Part shown: piece after piece, positions 25,698 through 36,101 of the stretch
How the letters are laid out: each line of letters starts with the position of its first letter
How positions within the stretch are numbered: position 1 is the stretch's first letter
From: Cellulomonas cellasea
GTDB taxonomy: Bacteria > Actinomycetota > Actinomycetes > Actinomycetales > Cellulomonadaceae
Direction: 5' to 3'
NCBI RefSeq assembly: GCF_030372105.1
Contig: NZ_JAUDBQ010000003.1
Coordinates: 62,001-126,000, forward strand
DNA: 64,000 bases
The notes under the pieces: model-generated
The model's database searches: none
What the model was told of the DNA's origin: nothing
The model's input: the letters and a program-made list of their open reading frames with translations, nothing else
Program-made: the position numbers and the translations under genes

Positions 25698-27973
25698 ACG
25701 TCGAAGACGCCCTCGACCTTCCGCACCGCCGACAGCACCGACGCCAGGTGCGATGGCTCGGCCATCTCGAAGACGAAGCGGGACATCGCCACACGGTCGC
25801 GGGAGGTCGACACCGACGCGGAGAGGATGTTCACGTGGTGGTCGGACAGCACGCGCGTCACGTCCGAGAGCAGCCGGCTGCGGTCGAGCGCCTCCACCTG
25901 GATCTGGACGAGGAACAGCGCACTGCTCCCCTGCGTCCACTCCACGTCGACGATCCGCTCGGGCTGCGCGCGGAGCTGCTCGACGTTGATGCAGTCGGTG
26001 CGGTGCACGCTGACGCCCTGGCCACGCGTGACGAAGCCGACGATCTCATCGCCCGGCACCGGGGTGCAGCACTTCGCCAGCTTCACCCAGATGTCATCGA
26101 CCCCGCGGACCACGACGCCCGGGTCGCCGGTCCGCACCCGGCGGGCAGTGTTGCCGGGCCGCGCGGTCTCGGCGATGTCCTCCTCGGCGCCCGGCTCCCC
26201 GCCCATCGACTGCACCAGTCGGTGCACCACAGTGGTCGCCGAGACTTGGCCCTCGCCGATCGCGGCGTACAGCGCCGAGACGTCCGCGTAGCGCATCTCG
26301 TTGGCCAGCGCGACGAGGGACTCATGGGAGAGCAGGCGCTGGATCGGCAGGTTCTGCTTGCGCATCGCCTTCGCGATCGCGTCCTTGCCGTGCTCGATGG
26401 CCTCTTCGCGCCGCTCCTTGGAGAACCACTGGCGGATCTTGTTGCGCGCGCGGGGGCTCTTGACGAAGCCGAGCCAGTCGCGGCTCGGGCCGGCGGTCTC
26501 GGACTTCGAGGTCAGCACGTCGACCACGTCGCCGTTCTCCAGCGCGGAGTCGAGCGGGACGAGGCGGCCGTTGACCCGCGCGCCCATCGTCCGGTGCCCC
26601 ACCTCGGTGTGCACCGCGTAGGCGAAGTCCACCGGGGTGGAGCCGGCGGGGAGCGCGACGACGTCGCCCTTCGGCGTGAAGACGTAGACCTCGGCGCCCG
26701 CGATCTCGAAGCGCAGCGAGTCGAGGAACTCGCTGGGGTCCGCGGTCTCCTTCTGCCAGTCCACGAGCTGACGCAGCCACGTCATGTCGTTGCCGGCCGG
26801 GTCCGTGGCGCCGCTGCCGGCGTTCTTGGCAGTCTCCTTGTACTTCCAGTGCGCCGCGACGCCGTACTCCGCGCGGCGGTGCATGTCGTGCGTGCGGATC
26901 TGGATCTCCACCGGCTTGCCACCCGGCCCGATGACCGTGGTGTGCAGCGACTGGTAGAGGTTGAACTTCGGCATCGCGATGTAGTCCTTGAACCGTCCGG
27001 GGACGGGATTCCATCGCGCGTGCAGGGCGCCGAGCGCCGCGTAACAGTCGCGCACCGAGTCCACCAGGACCCGGACGCCGACCAGGTCGTAGATGTCGGC
27101 GAAGTCGCGGCCTCGCACGATCATCTTCTGGTAGATCGAGTAGTAGTGCTTCGGCCGACCGGTGACGGTGGCCTTGATCTTGGCGGAGCGCAGGTCCGCG
27201 CCCACCTGGTCGCGGACGACCGCCAGGTACTCCTCGCGGGCGGGGGCCCGCTCGGCGACGAGGTGCACGATCTCGTCGTAGACCTTGGGGTACAGCGTCG
27301 CGAACGACAGGTCCTCGAGCTCCCACTTGATCGTGTTCATGCCCAGGCGGTGGGCCAGCGGCGCGTAGATCTCCAGCGTCTCGCGGGCCTTCTTCTCCGC
27401 CGAGGACGCCGCGACGAACTTCCAGGTGCGGGCGTTGTGCAAGCGGTCAGCGAGTTTGATCACGAGCACGCGGATGTCGCGCGACATCGCGACGACCATC
27501 TTGCGGACCGTCTCGGCCTGCGCCGCGTCGCCATAGGCGACCTTGTCGAGCTTCGTGACGCCGTCGACGAGCATCGCGATCTCGGGGCCGAACTCCGCCC
27601 GGAGCTGGTCGAGGGAGTAGTCGGTGTCCTCGACGGTGTCGTGCAGCAACGCGGCGGCGAGCGTCGGCGGCGTCATGCCCAACTCGGCGAGGATCGTCGC
27701 CACCGCCACGGGGTGGGTGATGTACGGGTCGCCGCTCTTGCGCAGCTGCCCGCGGTGCGCGCGCTCCGCGACGACGTATGCCTGCTCGACCACCCCGAGG
27801 TCGGCCTTGGGATGGTTCGTGCGAATGGCCTGCAGCAACGGCTCCAACGCCGGCGACGTCGCGGGACCGCGCGCGCCAAACCTCGCCAGCCGTGACCGCA
27901 CCCTGCTACCGGACAACCCGTCCGTCGAGACTGTGGGGACGTCCGAGCGGGTCGTCCGTGCGTTGTCGCTCAT
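25646..27973 (-). CDS. relA: Bifunctional (p)ppGpp synthetase/hydrolase
   Basis: This 775-residue Rel protein controls the stringent response. The HD hydrolase domain has [16 protein letters not shown] and the catalytic [10 protein letters not shown] at residues 111-120. The synthetase domain contains [13 protein letters not shown] and DLVGVRVLV. These are followed by a TGS domain ([27 protein letters not shown]), a zinc-finger/helical region ([19 protein letters not shown]) and a C-terminal ACT domain. Both catalytic sites look intact. The start is the ATG at 27973; an alternative start is not needed. It is preceded by apt in the usual actinobacterial order. Confidence 0.96.
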   Translation of the reverse strand: MSDNARTTRSDVPTVSTDGLSGSRVRSRLARFGARGPATSPALEPLLQAIRTNHPKADLGVVEQAYVVAERAHRGQLRKSGDPYITHPVAVATILAELGMTPPTLAAALLHDTVEDTDYSLDQLRAEFGPEIAMLVDGVTKLDKVAYGDAAQAETVRKMVVAMSRDIRVLVIKLADRLHNARTWKFVAASSAEKKARETLEIYAPLAHRLGMNTIKWELEDLSFATLYPKVYDEIVHLVAERAPAREEYLAVVRDQVGADLRSAKIKATVTGRPKHYYSIYQKMIVRGRDFADIYDLVGVRVLVDSVRDCYAALGALHARWNPVPGRFKDYIAMPKFNLYQSLHTTVIGPGGKPVEIQIRTHDMHRRAEYGVAAHWKYKETAKNAGSGATDPAGNDMTWLRQLVDWQKETADPSEFLDSLRFEIAGAEVYVFTPKGDVVALPAGSTPVDFAYAVHTEVGHRTMGARVNGRLVPLDSALENGDVVDVLTSKSETAGPSRDWLGFVKSPRARNKIRQWFSKERREEAIEHGKDAIAKAMRKQNLPIQRLLSHESLVALANEMRYADVSALYAAIGEGQVSATTVVHRLVQSMGGEPGAEEDIAETARPGNTARRVRTGDPGVVVRGVDDIWVKLAKCCTPVPGDEIVGFVTRGQGVSVHRTDCINVEQLRAQPERIVDVEWTQGSSALFLVQIQVEALDRSRLLSDVTRVLSDHHVNILSASVSTSRDRVAMSRFVFEMAEPSHLASVLSAVRKVEGVFDVYRITGAKAAEEPVIRA

Positions 27974-28025
27974 CTCACCCCTCCCGCGTGTCCACCGATC
28001 CGCAAGAGTCTACGTCGCCGACCTG

Positions 28026-28574
28026 TCAGGCCACGGCAATGAGCGAGTCGACACGATGGCCGGCCAGCACCTCGCGCCCCGGCAGGAACGCGAGCTCGAC
28101 CAGGAACGACAGTCCGACGACCTCCGCGCCGCAGCGCTCGAAGAGCCGGATCGTCGCGCCGGCGGTGCCACCGGTCGCCAGCACGTCGTCGACGATCAGC
28201 ACGCGGGCGCCGCGCGGGACGGTGAACGGGTGCACCTCCACCGTCGCGGTGCCGTACTCGAGCGAGTACTCCTCCGCGGCTGTCGGGCCGGGGAGCTTGC
28301 CGTGCTTGCGCACCGGCACGAACCCCGCGCCCAATGCCATCGCCACCGGCGCCGCGAGGATGAAGCCCCGAGCCTCGGTGCCGGCGACCAGGTCCACAGG
28401 ACCGTCGACGCGTCCTGCGATCTCGGCGACCATGCCCGCGAACGCCTCGGCGTCCGCGAGCAGCGGCGTGATGTCCTTGAAGCCGATGCCCGGCGACGGG
28501 AAGTCGGGGACATCGCGGATGAGCTCGTTCATGCGGTGGATCAGCGCGTCTCCGCGCAGTGCTGCTGAGGACAT
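28026..28574 (-). CDS. apt: Adenine phosphoribosyltransferase
   Basis: This 182-residue purine-salvage enzyme converts adenine and PRPP to AMP. The PRPP-binding motif is VLIVDDVLATGGTAGA (about residues 118-133). The adenine-side region is DLVAGTEARGFILAAPVA, and VRKHGKLPG is the flexible-loop region. The ATG at 28574 is eight nucleotides after the secF stop, so apt is likely the distal part of the secDF transcript, with relA downstream after 52 nt. This order is standard in actinobacteria. Confidence 0.95.
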   Translation of the reverse strand: MSSAALRGDALIHRMNELIRDVPDFPSPGIGFKDITPLLADAEAFAGMVAEIAGRVDGPVDLVAGTEARGFILAAPVAMALGAGFVPVRKHGKLPGPTAAEEYSLEYGTATVEVHPFTVPRGARVLIVDDVLATGGTAGATIRLFERCGAEVVGLSFLVELAFLPGREVLAGHRVDSLIAVA

Positions 28575-28582
28575 GGTTGGTG

Positions 28583-29683
28583 CTACTTCTTCCCAGACTT
28601 GCGGCGCTTGGGCTGTGCGGCAGTGCCCTGATGGGCTCCCGGCCGCAACTGGCCCACGTGGATGGCGACAGGCGCCCCGGACGAGCCCTCGGTGGACCCC
28701 TCGGCGGTCGCCGCACGGGCGGCGAGCACCTTCGCGGTGTGCGCGATGATCTTCGGCTCACGCTCACGGAGCGTCACCTCGGCCGGGGTGGCGAGGAAGA
28801 TCGAGGAGAACGTGCCGACGGCCATGCCGATGAACAGTGCGAGCGCGATGTCACGCAGCGTCCCGGCGCCGAGCAGGAACGCGCCGATGAACAGGATCGC
28901 GCTGACGGGCAGCAACGCCACGACCGAGGTGTTGATGGACCGCACCAAGGTCTGGTTGACGGCCAGGTTGGCCTTCTCGGCGTAGGTGTACCGCGTCTGG
29001 TCGAGCACGTCGGCGGTGTTCTCGCGCACCTTGTCGAAGACCACGACGGTGTCGTAGATCGAGTACCCGAGGATCGTCAGGAAGCCGATCACCGTGGCGG
29101 GCGTGACCTCCCAGCCAACGGCGGCGTAGATGCCGACGGTGATGATCAGGTCGTGGAACAGCGCGATCAGCGCGGCCGCGGCCATCCGCCAGTTGCGGAA
29201 GTACACGGTCATGACGACGGTCACCAGCAGCAGGAACACCAGCAGGCCGTTGACGGCCTTCTGGGTGACGTCCTTGCCCCAGGACGGCCCGACGAACGAG
29301 CTGGCGACGTTCTCCACCGGCACGTCGAACGCCTCGGCGAGGTCCTGCTGCGCCTGGGCGAGCCGCTCCTCGTCGAGGGCGACCGTCTGGATGCGCAGCG
29401 CCGACCCGCCGACGGTCGTCACGCGGGGCACCTCTTCGGGCGCCACCTCCTGGACGATGTCGCTGGCCAGTGACTGGTCAGTGGTCGCGACCCCCGAGAC
29501 GACGAACTGCGAGCCGCCGCGAAATTCGATGCCGGGGTTGAGCCCGGGCTTGACGAGCAGGATCGCGGAGAGCAGCACGATCACCGCCGAGATCGTGTAC
29601 CACACGCGGCGCCGTCCGACGATGTCGTACGAGCGGCGACCGGTGTACAGGTCGTTGCCCCACTGGGCGAATCCGACAGCCAT
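28583..29683 (-). CDS. secF: Protein translocase subunit SecF
   Basis: This 366-residue RND-type membrane protein has TM1 (VWYTISAVIVLLSAILLVKPGLN), a periplasmic loop beginning PGIEFRGGSQF, and five further helices including SIYDTVVVFDKVREN. It pairs with SecD and YajC to drive late export using the proton motive force. The C-terminal tail of about 50 residues is basic and Ser/Gly-rich (QPKRRKSGKK). The ATG at 29683 overlaps the secD stop by one base (TGATG), so it is translationally coupled. Confidence 0.95.
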   Translation of the reverse strand: MAVGFAQWGNDLYTGRRSYDIVGRRRVWYTISAVIVLLSAILLVKPGLNPGIEFRGGSQFVVSGVATTDQSLASDIVQEVAPEEVPRVTTVGGSALRIQTVALDEERLAQAQQDLAEAFDVPVENVASSFVGPSWGKDVTQKAVNGLLVFLLLVTVVMTVYFRNWRMAAAALIALFHDLIITVGIYAAVGWEVTPATVIGFLTILGYSIYDTVVVFDKVRENTADVLDQTRYTYAEKANLAVNQTLVRSINTSVVALLPVSAILFIGAFLLGAGTLRDIALALFIGMAVGTFSSIFLATPAEVTLREREPKIIAHTAKVLAARAATAEGSTEGSSGAPVAIHVGQLRPGAHQGTAAQPKRRKSGKK

Positions 29684-31596
29684 CAGTGCTCCGTCCCCTC
29701 GGTCGTGTCGGACCCGTGCTCGCCGGACACATCCGGGGATGTCGTGTCGCCTGGTCTCTCGTGGCCGCCACCTGCGTCCACCCCGTCGCGCGCCTCGTCC
29801 TCGTGTGCCTCGGCGTCGGACTGCGCTGCGGCACGCTCGGCGGCGCGCCGCTCGGCGATCGTCATCGTCGCCGCGCCCACCCCTGCCGTCACCGGCACGC
29901 GGTCGGCTGCCTTCTCCGGGGCGTGCCCGTTGCCCGTGGGCGCCAGGCCGACGACCTTGCCGCGCCCGACGTACCGGGTCGCCGTCGCGCCGAGCCGGCG
30001 CGGGTCGAGACCCGAGAACCGGTGGCCCGAGGCGAAGAACCGGGTGCGAGCCAGGAGCGTCATCAGCGGGTGCGTGAAGAAGAACACCACGAGCAGGTCG
30101 ATCAAGGTGGTGAGGCCGAGCGTGAACGCGAAGCCGCGCACCCCGCCGACGGCCAGGAAGTACAGCACCACGGCCGCGAGGAAGTTCACGGCGTCCGAGG
30201 CGAGGATCGTGCGCCGGGCGCGGTCCCAGCCGCGGTCGACGGCCGGGCCAAGGCTCCGCCCATCGCGCAGCTCGTCGCGGATGCGCTCGAAGTACACGAT
30301 GAACGAGTCGGCGGTGATGCCGATGGCGACGATCAGGCCGGCGACGCCGGGCAGCGACAGGCGGTAGCCCTGCGTCCACGACAGCACCGAGATCACGCCG
30401 TAGGTGACGACGCCCGCGATAAGCAGCGACGCGACGGTGACCAGGCCGAGCGCGCGGTACTGGAACAGCGAGTAGATGACCACGAGGAGCAGGCCGATGG
30501 CGCCCGCGATGAGGCCCTTCTGCAACTGCTCGGTGCCGAGCGTCGCGGAGATCTGCTCCTGGCTCTGCAGGTCGAAGGTCAGCGGCAGCGCGCCGAAGTT
30601 GAGCTGGTTGGCCAGCGTCGCGGCGCTCTCCCGGTTGAAGCTGCCGGAGATCTGCGCCTCGCCGTTGGAGATGATGACGCCGGCGTCGAGCGACGGCGCC
30701 GAGATGACCAGGCCGTCGAGCACCATCGCGAACTGGTTCTGCGGGGGCGTGGACGCCAGGGACTGCAGGCGCGTGGTCGTCTCGCGGAAGAGGTCGGAGC
30801 CCTCGGAGTTGAACTTGATGTCGACGACCCACTCGTTGGTCGTCGCTCCGGTCTGCGTCGTCCTCAGGCCGGAAGTCGCGGAGGCGACATCGGCGCCCTT
30901 GATCTCCACCGGGCCCAGCAGGTACTTCGCCGTGCCGTCGTCAGCGCACGTGACGAGCGCCTTGTCCGGGTCGGCCACCTCGCCACCGACGAGGTTGTCG
31001 GGGTTGGTGCAGTCGAGGGCGTCGAAGTCCGCCTCGACCTTCGGCGTGACGTAGTACTCCGTGTCGCTCGGGCTGTCCGGCGCGGCCTTCGTCGGGGTGT
31101 CCGACGGGGCCGCCTCCTCGGTGGCGCCCTCGGTCGGCTCTGTGCCCTCCGCGCCATCCGTCGGGGCGTCCGTCGCCGTGTCCGTGGTCGTCGCCTGCGG
31201 CGCCCCGATGGCCAGCACCGGTCGGAACGTCATCTGCGCCGACTTGCTCACCAGCGCGATGGTCTCCTCGTCCGGAGTCCCCGGCAGCGAGACCACGATG
31301 TTGCGGCCGCCCTGGCTGGTGATCTCGGCCTCGGCGACGCCGGAGGAGTCCACGCGCTGGCGGATCACGTTGATCGCCTGCGAGATCGTCTCCGAGGTGA
31401 TCGGCTCGTTGTTCTCCGTCACCGCCGTCAGGATGAGCTGGGTGCCGCCCTCGAGGTCGAGCGCCAACTTGGGCGTCCACGTGGCGTCCGACAACTGCGT
31501 GCCGGCGAAGAGCGAGCCGAAGAGCCCGACGATGATCGCGCCGAGCACGGCGAGGGTGCGTACCGGCCGGGGCCGGCGGCTGGGTGGCTGAGCCAA
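29683..31596 (-). CDS. secD: Protein translocase subunit SecD
   Basis: This 637-residue partner of SecF has TM1 at about residues 13-34 and the conserved segment LALDLEGGTQLILTAV. A periplasmic P1 head follows, then the helical bundle with LPGVAGLIVAIGITADSFIVYFERIRDEL. A Thr/Glu/Pro-rich insertion of about 50 residues (near 145-190) lies in the periplasmic domain, and the C-terminal ~110 residues are hydrophilic and low complexity. Both are typical elaborations in Micrococcales. The start appears to be TTG at 31596, with a weak ribosome site. Confidence 0.94.
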   Translation of the reverse strand: MAQPPSRRPRPVRTLAVLGAIIVGLFGSLFAGTQLSDATWTPKLALDLEGGTQLILTAVTENNEPITSETISQAINVIRQRVDSSGVAEAEITSQGGRNIVVSLPGTPDEETIALVSKSAQMTFRPVLAIGAPQATTTDTATDAPTDGAEGTEPTEGATEEAAPSDTPTKAAPDSPSDTEYYVTPKVEADFDALDCTNPDNLVGGEVADPDKALVTCADDGTAKYLLGPVEIKGADVASATSGLRTTQTGATTNEWVVDIKFNSEGSDLFRETTTRLQSLASTPPQNQFAMVLDGLVISAPSLDAGVIISNGEAQISGSFNRESAATLANQLNFGALPLTFDLQSQEQISATLGTEQLQKGLIAGAIGLLLVVIYSLFQYRALGLVTVASLLIAGVVTYGVISVLSWTQGYRLSLPGVAGLIVAIGITADSFIVYFERIRDELRDGRSLGPAVDRGWDRARRTILASDAVNFLAAVVLYFLAVGGVRGFAFTLGLTTLIDLLVVFFFTHPLMTLLARTRFFASGHRFSGLDPRRLGATATRYVGRGKVVGLAPTGNGHAPEKAADRVPVTAGVGAATMTIAERRAAERAAAQSDAEAHEDEARDGVDAGGGHERPGDTTSPDVSGEHGSDTTEGTEH

Positions 31597-31690
31597 CGGA
31601 GTGTCTTCTCTCGTGCGCGCACCGCCCGGCAGGCGCCGGGCGGTGGGACCGTTCCCGCTCGGCGCTCTGCCTCGCGGGTCTGAGGGCTAG

Positions 31691-32107
31691 CTACTTCTTC
31701 TCGGGGTCGTCCTCGTCACGGGCGGGACGGGCCGGGGGCATCGAGGACAGGTCGTCGGGGACGTCGATCGCGTCCGCGGCCTGCTCGTCCTCGGAGCCGT
31801 ACGACTCCTCGTCGTCCACCTCGTCCTCGTCGTACTCCTCGTCGTCTTCGACGGGCGGCTCGACGAGCTTGGCGATCGCGGCGCGCAGCCAGCGGGACTC
31901 GTTGCCCGGGGTCGACTCCAGCGTGATGATGTCGTCCTCGATGTCCACGACAGTCCCGAACAGGCCAGAACCGGTCATGACCTCCTGGCCGACCTCGAGG
32001 TTCGCGCGGAAGTCAGCGGCCTGACGCTGCTGCTTGCGGGTGCGGTTCGTCATGAGCCACATGGCGCCGAAGGCCAGCGCCAAAATGATGATGAACGAGA
32101 AGTCCAT
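31691..32107 (-). CDS. yajC: Preprotein translocase subunit YajC
   Basis: This 138-residue protein has one N-terminal membrane helix (FSFIIILALAFGAMWLM) followed by the YajC soluble domain (NRTRKQQRQAADFRANLEVGQEVMTGSGLFGTVVDIEDDIITLES). The last ~50 residues are very acidic (EDDEEYDEDEVDDEE), an extension beyond the usual ~100-residue length. The start is the ATG at 32107. The gene lies 94 nt upstream of secD and begins the yajC-secD-secF-apt unit. Confidence 0.95.
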   Translation of the reverse strand: MDFSFIIILALAFGAMWLMTNRTRKQQRQAADFRANLEVGQEVMTGSGLFGTVVDIEDDIITLESTPGNESRWLRAAIAKLVEPPVEDDEEYDEDEVDDEESYGSEDEQAADAIDVPDDLSSMPPARPARDEDDPEKK

Positions 32108-32145
32108 GGAAGATCCGTCTCCGGTCTGATCGAGATGTCCGCCGT

Positions 32146-32174
32146 AGTCTAGGCGCCCAGCCTGCTCGCGCCTA
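32146..32174 (-). promoter_or_regulatory. Possible yajC promoter
   Basis: On the minus strand TAGACT (32151-32146) fits a -10, with a TTAGGC-like sequence about 17-18 nt upstream. A short CCGCGG/CCGCGG hairpin near 32178-32195 could close the preceding ruvCAB transcript. The remaining bases of this 171-nt gap hold nothing else that I can support. Confidence 0.35.
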
Positions 32175-32278
32175 ACCTCCCCGCGGACTTCTCCGCGGAG
32201 TGGAGGCAGATGACGGCGTGCACAACGTTTCACACGCGCCGAGAGTTCCGAGTCCTCGAGCCTACGAGGAACGCGGCC

Positions 32279-33331
32279 TCAAGAGAACAGCGTCCCCGTC
32301 GGCGAGGGTGGCGTGAGGCCGAGGTGCTCCCAGGCGGCGGGCATGGCGATCCGGCCGCGCGGCGTCCGCCCGACGAGCCCCTCGCGCACCAGGAACGGCT
32401 CGGCCACCGTCTCGACGGTCTCGGGCTCCTCCCCCACGGCGACGGCGAGGGTCGTCAGGCCCACGGGCCCGCCGCCGAACCGGGTGCACAGCGCGGTGAG
32501 CACGGCGCGGTCGAGCCGGTCGAGCCCGAGCGCGTCCACCTCGTACACCTCGAGCGCCGCCTGGGCCGCGCTGAGCGAGAGCCGCCCGTCGCCGCGCACC
32601 TGCGCCCAGTCACGGACGCGGCGCAGCAGGCGGTTCGCGATCCGGGGGGTGCCCCGCGACCGGGAGGCGATCTCCGCCGCGGCAGTGGCCTCGAGCGGCA
32701 CGCCGAGCAGCCCGGCGGAGCGGGTGAGCACCTGCTCGAGCTCGTCGGCGGAGTAGAAGTCGAGGTGCGCGGTGAAGCCGAACCTGTCGCGCAGCGGCGC
32801 GGGCAGCAGCCCGGCGCGAGTGGTGGCCCCCACGACGGTGAACGGCGGCAGCGACAGCGGGATCGCACTCGCCCCGGCGCCCTTGCCGACGATGACGTCG
32901 ACGCGGAAGTCCTCCATCGCCACGTACAGCAGCTCCTCGGCGGGGCGTGCCAGCCGGTGGATCTCGTCGAGGAACAGCACCTCGTTCTCCTCGAGCGAGG
33001 AGAGCACCGCGGCGAGGTCGCCGGCGTGCTGGATCGCGGGCCCGCTGGTCACGCGCAGCGACGCGCCGAGCTCGGCGGCGATGATCATCGCCAACGTCGT
33101 CTTGCCGAGTCCCGGAGGCCCGGACAGCAGCACATGGTCGGGCGCCTTGCCTCGGCCGACGGCGGCGTCGAGGACGAGCGAGAGCTGGTCGCGCACGACG
33201 TGCTGGCCGACGAACTCGTCGAGCCTGCGCGGGCGGAGTGCCGCCTCGGCGGCCCGCTCCAGGTCGGAGGCCTCGGGGCGCACCAGCGAGATCTCGTCCA
33301 TCTCCACCAGCTCGCCGTCGGGCTCAGCCAC
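32279..33331 (-). CDS. ruvB: Holliday junction branch-migration ATPase RuvB
   Basis: This 350-residue AAA+ motor has Walker [12 protein letters not shown], Walker [10 protein letters not shown] and sensor 1 [10 protein letters not shown]. The arginine-containing segment is [11 protein letters not shown], and the C-terminal winged helix includes [15 protein letters not shown] and [10 protein letters not shown]. It drives branch migration with RuvA. The GTG at 33331 overlaps the ruvA end by eight nucleotides; an in-frame ATG at 33301 is the alternative start and would remove ten weakly conserved residues. The C-terminus ends soon after the winged helix. Confidence 0.96.
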   Translation of the reverse strand: MAEPDGELVEMDEISLVRPEASDLERAAEAALRPRRLDEFVGQHVVRDQLSLVLDAAVGRGKAPDHVLLSGPPGLGKTTLAMIIAAELGASLRVTSGPAIQHAGDLAAVLSSLEENEVLFLDEIHRLARPAEELLYVAMEDFRVDVIVGKGAGASAIPLSLPPFTVVGATTRAGLLPAPLRDRFGFTAHLDFYSADELEQVLTRSAGLLGVPLEATAAAEIASRSRGTPRIANRLLRRVRDWAQVRGDGRLSLSAAQAALEVYEVDALGLDRLDRAVLTALCTRFGGGPVGLTTLAVAVGEEPETVETVAEPFLVREGLVGRTPRGRIAMPAAWEHLGLTPPSPTGTLFS

Positions 33332-33932
33332 GGCCGCCGCCCAGCGTTCGGAGCGCGGCGCGCAGCACCGCGGCGACATCGCCCGGCGCCACGTCGCCCT
33401 GCTCGAGGACCTGCGCCACGGCGTCGTCGGCGGCCCGGGCATTCCAGCCGAGGCCGATCAGCGCCTCCACCACCTGCTCGCGCCGGTCGGTGGCCGCCAC
33501 TGGCGTGAAGCCCCCCTCGACGACCGTCGCGGGCGCTCCGAGGCGACCCCCGAGCTCGAGCACGAGCCGCTGGGCGCCCTTCTGCCCGATGCCGGGCACC
33601 CGCTTGAGCGCGGCCAGGTCCTCCCCGGCCACCGCGCGCCGCAGCCCGTCGGGGCTGTGCACCGCGAGCATCGCCAAGGCGAGCCGCGGCCCCACCCCGC
33701 TCACCGTCTGCAGGATCTCGAAGACCTCGCGCTCGTCGGCGTCCGCGAATCCGAACAGCGTCAACGAGTCCTCGCGCACCACGAGCGAGGTCCACAGCAG
33801 TGCCTCGGCGCCCACCCGCAGCGACGCCAGGGTCGTGGGCGTGGCCTGCACGAGCATGCCGACACCGCCGACCTCGACCACTGCGGCGTCCAGCCGCACA
33901 GCCTGCACAGTGCCCCGTACCGACGCGATCAC
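33324..33932 (-). CDS. ruvA: Holliday junction DNA helicase subunit RuvA
   Basis: This 202-residue protein has domain I (OB fold, [25 protein letters not shown]), domain II with two helix-hairpin-helix motifs ([35 protein letters not shown]), a linker, and C-terminal domain III for RuvB binding ([21 protein letters not shown]). The GTG at 33932 has GGGAGGA upstream. A near-consensus LexA box lies 64 nt upstream, between ruvC and ruvA, suggesting that ruvAB has its own damage-responsive promoter. Confidence 0.96.
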   Translation of the reverse strand: MIASVRGTVQAVRLDAAVVEVGGVGMLVQATPTTLASLRVGAEALLWTSLVVREDSLTLFGFADADEREVFEILQTVSGVGPRLALAMLAVHSPDGLRRAVAGEDLAALKRVPGIGQKGAQRLVLELGGRLGAPATVVEGGFTPVAATDRREQVVEALIGLGWNARAADDAVAQVLEQGDVAPGDVAAVLRAALRTLGGGRG

Positions 33933-33995
33933 CCGTGGTCCTCCCTCATCACTGGAGCGCGAGCGGCGCGCATCCGACAGCACTATCCCACGGGC

Positions 33996-34011
33996 ACGAA
34001 CAGGTGTACGA
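33996..34011. promoter_or_regulatory. Probable LexA (SOS) box upstream of ruvAB
   Basis: ACGAACAGGTGTACGA matches TCGAAC-N4-GTTCGA at ten of the twelve defined positions. It lies in the 92-nt gap between the ruvC stop and ruvA start; a possible -10 (GATAGT) follows toward ruvA. Confidence 0.6.
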
Positions 34012-34024
34012 ACGACACGCGTCC

Positions 34025-34594
34025 TCAGGCCCGGGCGCCCCGTGCGGCCTGCTCGGCAGCCGCCCAGGCGCGCTGCGCGGGGGTCATCGACCCGGGTGCC
34101 CGCTGCGGGGCACCGAGCGCCCCGGCTGGGCGCCACAGGTGGCAGATCGCCAGGGCGAGCGCGTCGGCGGCGTCGGCGGGGCGGGGCAGCTCGTCGAGCG
34201 CGAGCAGCCGTTGCACCATCACCTGCACCTGGGGCTTGTCGGCGCGGCCGTTGCCCGTGACCGCCGCCTTGACCTCGCTCGGGGTGTGCAGGGCGACCGG
34301 GATGCGCCGCCGCGCGGCCGCGAGCATCGCCAGCCCCGCCACCTGGGCGGTGCCCATCACGGTGCTGACGTTGTGCTGGGCGAAGACCCGCTCCACCGCG
34401 ACAGTGTCCGGGGCGTGCTCGTCGAGCCACTCCTCGAGCTGCAGCGAGATCGCCAGCAGCCGTTGGTCCACCTCATGGTCGGGACTCGAGCGGGCGACAC
34501 CCACCGCCACCATCCGCACCCCGCGTCCGGGCAGCCCGTCGACCACGCCCAGTCCGCACCGGGTCAGGCCGGGGTCCACTCCGAGCACGCGCAT
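34025..34594 (-). CDS. ruvC: Holliday junction resolvase RuvC
   Basis: This 189-residue RNase H-fold endonuclease resolves four-way junctions. The first catalytic aspartate is D7 in [14 protein letters not shown], the glutamate is in [11 protein letters not shown], and the last acidic residues are in [15 protein letters not shown]. Lys-rich tract [16 protein letters not shown] is the DNA-contact region. The ATG at 34594 is preferred over a longer frame whose extra 14 residues are not conserved. The C-terminal ~30 residues are Ala/Gln-rich. It is followed by ruvA after 92 nt containing an SOS-like box. Confidence 0.95.
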   Translation of the reverse strand: MRVLGVDPGLTRCGLGVVDGLPGRGVRMVAVGVARSSPDHEVDQRLLAISLQLEEWLDEHAPDTVAVERVFAQHNVSTVMGTAQVAGLAMLAAARRRIPVALHTPSEVKAAVTGNGRADKPQVQVMVQRLLALDELPRPADAADALALAICHLWRPAGALGAPQRAPGSMTPAQRAWAAAEQAARGARA

Positions 34595-34620
34595 CGGGTC
34601 AGTCTCCCAGCCCAGGAGCC

Positions 34621-34645
34621 CGCCGGGCGGCAGCACCGCCCGGCG
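34621..34645 (-). terminator. Hairpin between yebC and ruvC
   Basis: A perfect 10-bp stem CGCCGGGCGG/CCGCCCGGCG encloses a 5-nt loop. It lies 12 nt after the yebC stop and 27 nt before the ruvC start, so it can terminate or attenuate readthrough. Confidence 0.65.
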
Positions 34646-34657
34646 AGCCCAGACGGG

Positions 34658-35413
34658 TCACTCAGACTCGAGCTCCGCCATGACCTCGTCGGAGGCGTCG
34701 AAGTTCGCGTACACGTTCTGCACGTCGTCGGAGTCCTCGAGCGCGTCGATCAAGCGCATGATCTTGCGGACGCCCTCGACGTCGACCTCGATCTGCATCG
34801 ACGGGTAGAACACCACGTCCGCGGAGTCGTACTCGATGCCGGCCTCCTGCAGCGCGGTGCGCACAGGAACCAGGTCGGTCGCGGCGGAGAGCACCTCGAA
34901 CGAGTCGCCGAAGTCGTTGACCTCCTCGACGCCGGCGTCGAGCGCCGCCTCCATGACCGAGTCCTCGTCCGTGCCCTCCTTGGGCACCATGACGACCCCG
35001 CGCCGCGAGAACAGGTACGACACCGACCCTGGGTCGGCCATCTGGCCGCCGTTGCGGGTGAACGCGACGCGCACGTCAGACGCGGCGCGGTTGCGGTTGT
35101 CGGTGAGGCACTCGACGAGCACGGCGATGCCGCCGGGGCCGTAGCCCTCGTACATGATCGTCTCGTAGTCGGCGCCACCGGCCTCCTGGCCGGAGCCGCG
35201 CTTGACGGCGCGGTTGATGTTGTCGATGGGGACCGACGTCCGCTTGGCCTTCTGGATCGCGTCGAAGAGCGTCGGGTTGCCCGCGACATCACCGCCGCCC
35301 GTGCGGGCGGCCACCTCGATGTTCTTGATCAGCTTCGCGAAGAGCTTGCTCCGCTTGGCGTCGACGACGGCCTTCTTGTGCTTGGTGGTGGCCCATTTGG
35401 AGTGACCGGACAT
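34658..35413 (-). CDS. yebC: YebC/PmpR family protein
   Basis: This 251-residue protein begins with the family signature [25 protein letters not shown]. It continues with [30 protein letters not shown]-like and [22 protein letters not shown] blocks. Family members were long called transcriptional regulators, and some assist translation of difficult proline stretches. The length is normal. It lies between pdxT and ruvC as in mycobacteria. The start is the ATG at 35413. Confidence 0.95.
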   Translation of the reverse strand: MSGHSKWATTKHKKAVVDAKRSKLFAKLIKNIEVAARTGGGDVAGNPTLFDAIQKAKRTSVPIDNINRAVKRGSGQEAGGADYETIMYEGYGPGGIAVLVECLTDNRNRAASDVRVAFTRNGGQMADPGSVSYLFSRRGVVMVPKEGTDEDSVMEAALDAGVEEVNDFGDSFEVLSAATDLVPVRTALQEAGIEYDSADVVFYPSMQIEVDVEGVRKIMRLIDALEDSDDVQNVYANFDASDEVMAELESE

Positions 35414-35466
35414 CGCTACCCCTTCGTCTCCGCCCACGACGCCCGAGCAACGCCGCGACGGGCGGT

Positions 35467-36078
35467 TCAGAGGCTGTCGCGGACGATCTGCACGAACAGT
35501 CGATGCACCCGCGCGTCGCCGGTGACCTCCGGATGGAAGGAGGTCGCGAGCAGTGGGCCCTGGCGCACCGCGACGATCCTACCGGCGGCTGGCCCTGTGC
35601 GGATGCTCGCGAGCGACACGGCGCGCGGCCCGACCTCCTCCACCCAGGGCGCCCGGATGAAGACGGCGTGCAACGGCGCGGTCTGGCTGTCCTCGATGCC
35701 GTCGATGACCAGGTCTGTCTCGAAGGAGTCGACCTGCCGGCCGAAGGCGTTGCGCCGCACCGTGATGTCGAGCCCGCCAAGCACCTGCTGGTCGGCGGTG
35801 CCGCCGATCACCCGGTCGGCGAGCAGGATCATCCCGGCACATGAGCCGTAGGCCGGCAGCCCCGCGCGCAGGCGCTCCTGCAGCGGCCCGAACAGGTCGA
35901 ATGCGCGCAATAGCTTGTCGATGGTGGTCGACTCCCCGCCGGGGATCACCAATCCGTCGATCGCGTCCAACTCGGCGACCCGGCGCACCGGGACGGCGCG
36001 CGCCCCCACGTGCTCGATCGCTCGCGCGTGCTCGCGCACGTCGCCTTGCAGGGCCAGGATCCCGATGGTCGCCGTCAC
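35467..36078 (-). CDS. pdxT: Pyridoxal 5'-phosphate synthase glutaminase subunit
   Basis: This 203-residue class I glutaminase supplies ammonia to PdxS. The sequence has [15 protein letters not shown] at the N-terminus, IPGGEST, the nucleophile Cys80 in [11 protein letters not shown], and the His-Glu pair in SFHPEVTGD. The start is the GTG at 36078. It is separated from pdxS by a NUDIX gene and an aminotransferase gene, all on the same strand with small gaps. Confidence 0.95.
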   Translation of the reverse strand: MTATIGILALQGDVREHARAIEHVGARAVPVRRVAELDAIDGLVIPGGESTTIDKLLRAFDLFGPLQERLRAGLPAYGSCAGMILLADRVIGGTADQQVLGGLDITVRRNAFGRQVDSFETDLVIDGIEDSQTAPLHAVFIRAPWVEEVGPRAVSLASIRTGPAAGRIVAVRQGPLLATSFHPEVTGDARVHRLFVQIVRDSL

Positions 36079-36101
36079 GGCTGCGCATCCTACGGTCGAG
36101 G

